From NCBI RefSeq assembly GCF_006716185.1, contig NZ_VFOP01000001.1, forward strand, positions 1,054,001 through 1,118,000: a stretch of 64,000 nt of DNA. The letters run 5' to 3'. A program made the translations under genes and the position numbers. The notes under the pieces are model-generated. The model had not been told where the DNA came from. It did no database searches and saw only the letters and a program-made list of their open reading frames with translations. The DNA is from Ornithinicoccus hortensis (GTDB lineage: Bacteria; Actinomycetota; Actinomycetes; Actinomycetales; Dermatophilaceae). This document shows positions 58,216 through 64,000 of this stretch, piece by piece. Every line of letters begins with the position of its first letter. Position 1 is the stretch's first letter.

Positions 58216-58896
58216 TCAGCTGGAGCGCAGTCCGGGGTTGAGCACGCCGCGGAAGTGGACCGCCCGCCACCCGAACCGCTCGGCCGCCTCCACGTTCGGC
58301 AACCGGTCGTCGGTGAAGACCACCGCGGACCGGGTGACCGGGCGCTCCAGGTGCCGTTCGACCGCGGCGTGCGCCGCGGCATACGCACCGGGGTCCGGCT
58401 TGGCGACGCCGAAGTCGGCGCTGTTCAGCGCCACCCCGGCCAGGTGCCCGAGGCCGATCTGGTGCAGCTCGGCGGGGATGTTGTCCGTGCCGTTGGTGAA
58501 CAGGAAGACGCGCTTGCCGGCCCCCTGCAGCTCCTCGATGAGGGCCACCGTCGGCCGGATCGGCGTGCCGCGGTCGGCGAGCCACGCGTCGACGGCGCGG
58601 GTCGCGTCCTCGGCGTCGATCCCGTGCTCGACCAGGCCCTCGCAGATGCTGCTGCGCCACTGGGCGAAGGTGATGTCCCCGACGATGACCGCGCCGAGCC
58701 GGCTCTCGTGGAAGGCGATCGTGAAGAACTCCTCCGACGTCAGCCCGATCCGGGCGGTGACCTCCCGCGTCGTGGCGAGGTCGAAGTCCCGCACGACACC
58801 GTCGAGGTCGAACACGAAGACCTCGGCGTCGGCGGCCATCCCGCGCAGGGTGGTCAGCGGGTCGGGGGCCGGGTGGTCGCTCTGCACGCCGCCCAT
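58216..58896 (-). CDS. HAD-superfamily hydrolase
   Basis: A 226-residue HAD phosphatase with a helical cap. Motif I is VFDLDGVVRDFD (nucleophile Asp), motif II LFTNGT, motif III Lys in GVAKPDP, and motif IV FTDDRLPNVEAAE. It is like YihX/epoxide-hydrolase-type HADs; the substrate is probably a small phosphoester. The start is uncertain: ATG 58896 lacks a clear ribosome site, and internal GTG or ATG codons are possible. Convergent with the polyprenyl synthase, eight bases apart. Confidence 0.8.
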   Translation of the reverse strand: MGGVQSDHPAPDPLTTLRGMAADAEVFVFDLDGVVRDFDLATTREVTARIGLTSEEFFTIAFHESRLGAVIVGDITFAQWRSSICEGLVEHGIDAEDATRAVDAWLADRGTPIRPTVALIEELQGAGKRVFLFTNGTDNIPAELHQIGLGHLAGVALNSADFGVAKPDPGAYAAAHAAVERHLERPVTRSAVVFTDDRLPNVEAAERFGWRAVHFRGVLNPGLRSS

Positions 58897-59014
58897 CGTG
58901 TCACGGGCGGGGCACCCGGCATACCGGGAAATGCCGACGCGGCGCGCGGGTGGGCGGGCGTCCCGGGTTAAGGTGATGGACGGCAACCAGCGGCAGGGGA
59001 GTAGGGAGTCAGGC

Positions 59015-59665
59015 ATGGCGCAGGGCGGGTCCTCGCCGACGCCGCCGTCGGCGACCCCCGAGGGGGCCGACCGCGACGGGTGGGCCGGGACGGTCCGCAC
59101 CACTGAGCGCCTCGACACGGTCGCCAACGGGGTGACGCTGGTCCGCACCGTGGTGTCCGTCGTGCTCGCCGTCTTCGCCCTCGTCGAGGCGTCCGTCCCC
59201 CTGCTCATCGTGGCGTATGCCGTCTACTGGGTCGGCGACATGGCCGACGGCTGGTCGGCCCGGGCCCTGGACCAGGAGACCCGGCTCGGTGCCGTCTTCG
59301 ACATCATCAGCGACCGGGCCTGCACCATCCTGTGCGCGGCGGCGTTCATCCGGATCGAGCCCGAGGTCGCCGTCCCGATCGCGGTCTTCCTGGTGCAGTT
59401 CGCGGTCCTGGACACGATGCTCACGCTCGGCTTCCTCTACTGGCCGGTGAAGGGCCCGAACGACATGCACCAGGTCGACCGGACGATCTACCGGTGGAAC
59501 TGGTCGCCGCCGGCGAAGGCGGTCAACACCTCCGTCGTGGTGCTGCTGTGCCTGGTCGGCTGGCCGGTCCCGGCAACCGTGGTGGCCGCGGCGGTCGGTG
59601 TGCTGAAGGTCTGGTCCCTGGTCCGCATGCGCGGGCTGTCCACCGGCACGATCACCCCGAACTGA
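59015..59665 (+). CDS. CDP-alcohol phosphatidyltransferase
   Basis: A 216-residue membrane enzyme that moves a phosphatidyl group from a CDP-alcohol to an acceptor hydroxyl. The full signature is present: Asp75, Asp78-Gly79, Ala82-Arg83, Gly92, Asp96 and Asp100. About six hydrophobic segments. Which phospholipid it makes (PgsA-, Pis- or ClsB-like) is not decided. ATG 59015 has GGGAGT upstream; the next gene follows after nine bases. Confidence 0.86.
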   Translation: MAQGGSSPTPPSATPEGADRDGWAGTVRTTERLDTVANGVTLVRTVVSVVLAVFALVEASVPLLIVAYAVYWVGDMADGWSARALDQETRLGAVFDIISDRACTILCAAAFIRIEPEVAVPIAVFLVQFAVLDTMLTLGFLYWPVKGPNDMHQVDRTIYRWNWSPPAKAVNTSVVVLLCLVGWPVPATVVAAAVGVLKVWSLVRMRGLSTGTITPN

Positions 59666-59674
59666 GCCGCGCGG

Positions 59675-60184
59675 GTGGACTGGCTGGACGGGCAACCCGC
59701 GGTCGTGGCGGGGCTCACCTTCCTCTACGGCTTCGCCTCTGCGCTGTTCCCCGTCCTCAACATCGAGGTCGTCGCGCTGGCGCTGCCCGTGGCGCAGCCC
59801 ACCGGCTGGTTGTTCTCGGTGCTGAGCATGACGGCCGGGCAGACGGTGGGCAAGATCGTGATCTTCCAGGCCGCCCGCGGCGGCGCGGTCTGGCTGGACA
59901 GGTGGAAGGAGCGCAACCCGGGCCGCAAGGCCGGCAGCGGGCCGGCCTGGTGGCAACGGATCGTGGAGTGGAGCAACAACCTGTTCCGGTTGTTGGACCA
60001 CACCTGGCCGGCCGGCGGCGTGGTGCTGCTGTCGGCCGCCGTGGGCATGCCGCCGTTGGCGGTGGTCAGCGTGGTCGCGGGGGCCCGCAAGACCCCGCTG
60101 TGGATCTTCGTGCTCGCCACCTTCGTCGGGCGCGGCGCCCGGCTGCTCGTGCTGTCCGTGCCGGTCGCCCTCGCGTCGCACTGA
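59675..60184 (+). CDS. Small membrane protein with VTT/SNARE-associated-like (DedA-type) features
   Basis: A 169-residue protein with three or four membrane segments. GLTFLYGFASALFPVLNIEV opens the chain, and a re-entrant-like VGMPPLAVVSVVAGA then FVGRGARLL near the end recalls the VTT (DedA/TVP38) core, a family of lipid scramblases or transporters. The GTG start lies nine bases after the CDP-alcohol enzyme, so the two may cooperate in lipid handling. The match is partial. Confidence 0.6.
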   Translation: MDWLDGQPAVVAGLTFLYGFASALFPVLNIEVVALALPVAQPTGWLFSVLSMTAGQTVGKIVIFQAARGGAVWLDRWKERNPGRKAGSGPAWWQRIVEWSNNLFRLLDHTWPAGGVVLLSAAVGMPPLAVVSVVAGARKTPLWIFVLATFVGRGARLLVLSVPVALASH

Positions 60185-60206
60185 CCGAGGCGGTACAACT
60201 GTGCCC

Positions 60207-60857
60207 ATGGATCCCGCCAGCACCCCGATCAAGGTCTTCCTCCTGGACGACCACGAACTCGTCCGGCGGGGCCTGCACGACCTCCTGTCCAGCGAGCCCG
60301 ACATCGAGATCGTCGGGGAGTCGGGGTCGGCCCAGGAGGCCACCCGGCGGATCCCGGCGCTGCGCCCGGACGTGGCGGTGCTGGACGGCCGGCTGCCGGA
60401 CGGCTCGGGGGTGGAGGTATGCCGTGACATCCGGGCCGTCGACCCGACCATCAAGGCGCTGATCCTGACCTCCTACGACGACGACGAGGCGTTGTTCTCG
60501 GCGATCATGGCCGGGGCCTCCGGCTACGTGCTTAAGCAGATCAACGGCACGGAGTTGGTGGACGGGATCCGCAAGGTGGCCGCCGGGATGTCCCTGCTGG
60601 ACCCGGCGCTCACCGCGCGGGTGATGGACCGGCTGCGGCACGGGGACCCGCAGCAGGCGGCCCTGAGCAAGCTCACCGAGCAGGAACGCCGGATCCTGGC
60701 GCTGATCGCCGAGGGGATGACGAACCGGCAGATCGGCGCCCAGCTCTTCCTGGCCGAGAAGACGGTGAAGAACTACGTCTCCAGCCTGTTGGCCAAGCTC
60801 GGGCTGGAACGCCGCACCCAGGCGGCCGTGCTGGGCGCCAAGCTGTTCGACAAGTAG
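60207..60857 (+). CDS. DevR/DosR-type response regulator (NarL family)
   Basis: A 216-residue regulator. The receiver (about 8-125) has acidic DDHE, phospho-acceptor Asp60 (VAVLDGRLPDG), Thr in LTSYDDD and Lys in VLKQINGTEL; the LuxR-type helix-turn-helix (about 150-212) reads LTEQERRILALIAEGMTNRQ and KTVKNYVSSLLAKLG. The GRLPDGSGVEVCRDIR and KTVKNYVSSL segments are those of DevR, which controls dormancy genes under hypoxia or NO in mycobacteria. DevS-like kinase and DevR-box-like palindromes lie just downstream. TACAACT shortly before the ATG suggests a near-leaderless transcript. Confidence 0.88.
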   Translation: MDPASTPIKVFLLDDHELVRRGLHDLLSSEPDIEIVGESGSAQEATRRIPALRPDVAVLDGRLPDGSGVEVCRDIRAVDPTIKALILTSYDDDEALFSAIMAGASGYVLKQINGTELVDGIRKVAAGMSLLDPALTARVMDRLRHGDPQQAALSKLTEQERRILALIAEGMTNRQIGAQLFLAEKTVKNYVSSLLAKLGLERRTQAAVLGAKLFDK

Positions 60858-60879
60858 CCCCGGCCGCGACCGCCCGGGT

Positions 60880-60895
60880 CGGGACCTTGGTCCCG
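60880..60895. promoter_or_regulatory. DevR/DosR-box-like palindrome
   Basis: CGGGACC TT GGTCCCG is a perfect 7+2+7 palindrome matching the core of the DevR consensus (GGGACTT-n-AGTCCC type). It lies about 95-110 bases before the DoxX-like gene and 23 bases after the devR-like stop codon. Confidence 0.6.
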
Positions 60896-60903
60896 CCGGT
60901 TGC

Positions 60904-60923
60904 GGCCCCTGGACCCTGGGGCC
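60904..60923. promoter_or_regulatory. Second DevR-box-like palindrome
   Basis: GGCCCC (60904-60909) and GGGGCC (60918-60923) form an inverted repeat around TGGACCCT, 24 bases centre to centre from the first box. The inner GGACC resembles a degraded half-site. Paired boxes are common in DevR-controlled promoters. Confidence 0.35.
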
Positions 60924-60989
60924 CGACCCGCTCTCCCGCGAGCATGGAAGTGGCAGGAAAACCTGCCCGCCACGACGAGGAGAAGGACG

Positions 60990-61544
60990 ATGGCTACCAG
61001 GATCACCCACCACACCACGAGCGCGACGGCACCGGTCGAGGTCCAGGGGGCCGGGGTGCTGAGCCCGGCCGCCCGCAAGGTCATGGCGGTGCTGCGGGTC
61101 ATGTTCGGCTTCTACTTCCTCTGGGCCTTCCTGGACAAGACCTTCGGCCTGGGGTTCTCCACCCCGGCGGAGCGCGCCTGGATCAACGGCGGCGACCCGA
61201 CCGCCGGGTTCCTGTCCAACACCGAGGGCACCTTCGCCGCCACCTTCCAGTCGCTGGCCGGCCAGTTCTGGGTGAGCCCGCTGTTCATGATCGGCCTGCT
61301 GGGCATCGGCATCGCGCTGATCGCCGGCGCCGGCCTGCGGATCGCCGCCGTGACCGGCGCGACGATGTACCTGCTGATGTACCTGGCCGCGCTGCCCCTC
61401 ACGACCAACCCGGTCATCGACGACCACCTGACCGGTGCGGTGGCCCTGATCCTGTTCGCCGTCGCCCTCGCCGGGGACACCTGGGGCCTGGGCCGCTGGT
61501 GGGCCGGCACCTCCCTGGTGCGGCGCTACCCGATCCTGCGGTGA
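60990..61544 (+). CDS. DoxX-family membrane protein between devR- and devS-like genes
   Basis: A 184-residue protein with four membrane helices (about 32-50, 92-113, 116-136, 147-165). RVMFGFYFLWAFLDKTFGLGF and the following WINGGDPTAGFLSN are typical of DoxX/TQO-like proteins of actinobacteria, some of which feed electrons to quinones. GAGGAGAAGGA before the ATG. The DevR-like boxes upstream imply induction under low oxygen or redox stress; catalysis is unproven. Confidence 0.75.
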   Translation: MATRITHHTTSATAPVEVQGAGVLSPAARKVMAVLRVMFGFYFLWAFLDKTFGLGFSTPAERAWINGGDPTAGFLSNTEGTFAATFQSLAGQFWVSPLFMIGLLGIGIALIAGAGLRIAAVTGATMYLLMYLAALPLTTNPVIDDHLTGAVALILFAVALAGDTWGLGRWWAGTSLVRRYPILR

Positions 61545-61554
61545 CGCCGGTGCG

Positions 61555-63201
61555 CTAGCCCGGTGGGGTCAACGGGACCCGCCACGACACCTCGGTGCCG
61601 TGCGGGTCCCGATTCCTGATCTCCACCTCTCCGCCGCGGGCCCGGGCCCGGCTGCGGATGTTGCGCAGCCCGCTCTCCTTGATGTGGTCCGGGACGCCCA
61701 CCCCGTCGTCGCTGATCCGGCAGGTCACCACGTCGTCGGCGACGGTCACCCGCACGGTCGTCGAGGACGCCCCGGCGTGCCGGGCCACGTTGGACAGCGC
61801 CTCCCGCAGCACCGCGAGCAGGTGGATCTGCAGGTCGTCGTCCAGCGCGCTGTCGACCGGGCCCTCGAACTGCCCGACCGGGGTGAAGCCGAGGGTGGAG
61901 GCGTAGCTGGTGATCAGGCTGCGCAGGTCGGCCCGCAGCGAGCTCTGCCCGGGACGGTGCTGCAGCTCGAAGATCGTCGCCCGGATGTCACGGATCGTGG
62001 CGTCCAGCTCGGTCACCGCCGACTGGAGACGCTCCAGCACCTCCGGACGCACGGCCAGCCGGCTGGCCCCCTGCAGTTGCAGGCCGGTGGCGAACAACCG
62101 CTGGATCACCAGGTCGTGCAGGTCCCGGGCGATCCGGTCACGGTCCTCCAGGAGCGCCAGGAGCCGTTGGTCGTTCTCCCGGTCCACCTGGTCCAGCACC
62201 AGGGTGACCTGCAGCGAGAAGGCCCGCAACAGGTCCTGCCCCTGGGCCTCGCCCATCCCGGCCGGCGGGCGCCAGCCACTCACCACCAGGGCCACGACCT
62301 GCCCGGAACGCGGGTGGACCGGGAGGACGGTCGTGCGGTCGCCCCGCGGGGCGGCGTCCGGCGCTGGCGGCGTCGCCGGGTCGGTCAGGTCCACCTGTTC
62401 GCCCGTCGCCAGGCAGTGCTCGAGCGCCTCCCGCCGCGCGGCGAGGGACGCGGCGGCATCCGCGCCCGAGGCAGCCAGCACCTGTTGCCGGCCGGTCTCG
62501 TCGACGGCCACGACCGCGACCGCGCCCGCTGCCGTGAGGTCGAGCAGGTGGGCGGTCACGGTGGGCAGCAGGACCTCGATGTCGACCTCGCTGAGCAGCT
62601 CCCGCAGCACGTCCCAGATGCCCTCCATCACCTGCCGTTGGACGGCGTTGACGGAGCGCTCCTGCAGCGAGTCGATGACCGAGCCCGCGACGAGGGAGAG
62701 CCCCTCGACCAGTTGCTCGTCCTCGACGGTGAACGGCTGGCCGTCGGCCTTCTCGGTCAGGTAGAGGTTGCCGTAGACCCGCTCGCCCACCCGCACCGGC
62801 ATCCCCAGGAAGGTCCGCATCGGGGGGTGGCCGGGCGGGAAACCGGAGGAGTCCGGTGCCTGGGTCAGGTCGTCCAGGCGCACCGGGCGCGGGTCGTGGA
62901 TCAGCCGCCCGAGCAGACCGCGGCCGCGCGGGAAGTCGCCGATCTCCGCCCGTTCCTGCTCGGTGAGGCCGTGCGTGATGAACCGTGCCAACCGGTCCGG
63001 CTCCCGCTCGTCGATCACGCCGAGGGCGCCGTAGCGGGCCCCGGAGGCCTCGCAGGCCAGCACGACGATCCGGTGCAGCACGGCGTCCAGGTCCGTGCCG
63101 GCGCCCAGGTCGTGCACGGCGGTCAGCAGCGTGCCCAGGCGGTGCGCGGTGTCGGAGCCGGGGGCGGGCACCCGGTCGTCCTCTGCGGTGGTGGCGTCCA
63201 C
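61555..63201 (-). CDS. DevS/DosT-type GAF sensor histidine kinase
   Basis: A 548-residue soluble kinase with two GAF domains (about 25-170 and 190-335), a HisKA_3 helix with His362 in RDLHDLVIQRLFATGLQLQG, and HATPase_c (LREALSNVARHAGA, SDDGVGVP). GAF-A is very close to DevS: GHPPMRTFLGMPVRV and YGNLYLTEKADGQPF. His125 in HPPMRTFLG corresponds, by memory of DevS numbering, to its haem ligand (His149). It should sense oxygen, NO or redox and phosphorylate the DevR-like protein. I chose GTG 63201, seven bases after TAGCGT (leaderless); ATG 63276 is an alternative. Confidence 0.87.
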   Translation of the reverse strand: MDATTAEDDRVPAPGSDTAHRLGTLLTAVHDLGAGTDLDAVLHRIVVLACEASGARYGALGVIDEREPDRLARFITHGLTEQERAEIGDFPRGRGLLGRLIHDPRPVRLDDLTQAPDSSGFPPGHPPMRTFLGMPVRVGERVYGNLYLTEKADGQPFTVEDEQLVEGLSLVAGSVIDSLQERSVNAVQRQVMEGIWDVLRELLSEVDIEVLLPTVTAHLLDLTAAGAVAVVAVDETGRQQVLAASGADAAASLAARREALEHCLATGEQVDLTDPATPPAPDAAPRGDRTTVLPVHPRSGQVVALVVSGWRPPAGMGEAQGQDLLRAFSLQVTLVLDQVDRENDQRLLALLEDRDRIARDLHDLVIQRLFATGLQLQGASRLAVRPEVLERLQSAVTELDATIRDIRATIFELQHRPGQSSLRADLRSLITSYASTLGFTPVGQFEGPVDSALDDDLQIHLLAVLREALSNVARHAGASSTTVRVTVADDVVTCRISDDGVGVPDHIKESGLRNIRSRARARGGEVEIRNRDPHGTEVSWRVPLTPPG

Positions 63202-63315
63202 CGGATGAACGCTACCGTCGCCGCGCCGGGAGCCGGAAGGACCCTCCGCGGCCGGCGCGACGTACCCTGCTGCCATGAGTCGGGTCCGCGGTCTGCCGCA
63301 CGCCGGGGGCGCACG

Positions 63316-64000
63316 ATGACCCCCCGTACCCGCCGACAGCTGGCCGGGGCCTGGGCGATGGTCCCGTTCGCGCTGCTCCTGGTGGGGGCGCGGGTGTGGC
63401 AGCCCCCGGGGGAGCTGCCGACCCGGTGGTCCGGCAGCTCCCCGGACGGCTTCACCGACGGTGGCACGGTGCTGCTCACGACGCTCACCGTGGCCGGCTT
63501 CTGCTCGATCCTGGCCGCGCTCGTCGCCCTGGTGCGGGTGTTCGTCCCGGGGCGGTGGTCCCGCTGGATCGTGGCCCTGTTGGCGACCGTGTCCGGTGCC
63601 GCGGCGGCCGCCTACGGCGTGGGTGCGTGGGCCACGTCGCTGGCCGGTTCGGCGGCAGCGGTCCACCCCTGGTGGGTGGCGCTCGTGGTCGTCCTGGCGG
63701 TGCTGTGCGGTGTCGTCGCGCACCGGGTGCACGGTCTGGAGGTGCCCTCGCGCGCGGAGCTGCTGCACGGCATACCGGAGCGGTCGCGGGTCGTCCCGGT
63801 CACCCGGCCGGACCCGGCGGTCGGTCGAGCGGCCGCGGGGGGCGACGGCGACGAACGGGCACCCGGGGAGTGGACCGGGCGGTCGGCCTCCCGGCTCCTG
63901 GTGGGGCTGAGCATCTACACCGGCCTGGTCTTCGCGGTGTGCGTGGCCCTCCTGCTGTTCGGCGGGCCGCACTACCGGCTGTTGCTGGTCGCCGTGCTGG
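63316..64000 (+). CDS. Membrane protein with DUF1648-like start, cut by the right edge
   Basis: 228 codons are present, frame open to the end. Helices lie at about 12-28, 52-75, 82-105, 115-132 and 195-220. The segment between helices one and two, PTRWSGSSPDGFTD, recalls DUF1648 proteins (P-x-HW-x-x-G-x-x-D), such as bacitracin/SdpI-like membrane proteins. The function is unknown. Divergent from the DevS-like gene across 114 bases. Confidence 0.6.
   Translation, partial: MTPRTRRQLAGAWAMVPFALLLVGARVWQPPGELPTRWSGSSPDGFTDGGTVLLTTLTVAGFCSILAALVALVRVFVPGRWSRWIVALLATVSGAAAAAYGVGAWATSLAGSAAAVHPWWVALVVVLAVLCGVVAHRVHGLEVPSRAELLHGIPERSRVVPVTRPDPAVGRAAAGGDGDERAPGEWTGRSASRLLVGLSIYTGLVFAVCVALLLFGGPHYRLLLVAVL

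Overview
This is high-GC (about 70-72%) actinobacterial chromosomal DNA. The gene families (HtrA-type protease, XPB helicase, mycobacterial-type Eis, DevR/DevS, and menaquinone genes flanking a 14-gene nuo operon) and the frequent GTG starts, 4-nt stop/start overlaps and leaderless starts fit Actinomycetia. My inference is order Micrococcales, perhaps the Intrasporangiaceae/Ornithinimicrobiaceae; nothing in the window settles this. I see no rRNA, tRNA, CRISPR array, insertion sequence, prophage or replication origin. No gene-free stretch exceeds 300 bases; the longest (3136-3402) holds a promoter and a structured leader.

Layout. 1-1888: 5' part of a HelD/UvrD-like ATPase. 1969-3135: HtrA-type protease. 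3403-6623: EhuBCDA-type ABC importer operon. 6657-8845: OmpR-type two-component pair. 8905-10974: acyltransferase-3/SGNH protein. 11041-13751: XPB helicase and HMG-CoA lyase, divergent. 13784-15187: lower-GC AbiE toxin-antitoxin locus whose toxin gene has an in-frame amber codon. 15227-15669: two small related acidic proteins. 15845-21443: M13 metallopeptidase, XPB-associated protein, DoxX-like protein and SurA-N lipoprotein. 21671-22692: deazaflavin-dependent reductase plus TetR regulator. 22702-24584: leader ORF and menD. 24616-28935: Eis-type acetyltransferase, MFS transporter, ECF42-type sigma factor and its DGPF partner. 29113-32448: second two-component pair, with the kinase continuous with a DUF4173-type membrane protein. 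32519-34896: alpha/beta hydrolase and an iron-box-controlled FprA. 34985-39626: menF, menG, a cNMP/CBS/DUF294 protein and an exonuclease. 39765-58207: menaquinone reductase, nuoA-N and a polyprenyl diphosphate synthase. 58216-60184: HAD phosphatase, CDP-alcohol phosphatidyltransferase and VTT membrane protein. 60207-63201: DevR/DevS-type pair around a DoxX-like gene with DevR-box-like palindromes. 63316-64000: partial membrane protein.

How the genes work together. The central theme is menaquinone-based respiration: menF and menD build the ring precursor, the polyprenyl synthase makes the tail, menG methylates, MenJ reduces an isoprene unit, and NuoA-N delivers electrons to the quinone. FprA under an iron box and a DevRS-type sensor pair add iron- and redox/oxygen-responsive control nearby.

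The most unusual signal is a dispersed octamer, CGGCATAC/GTATGCCG, that I count 33 times on both strands, in every codon phase and in intergenic DNA, where base composition predicts about two.
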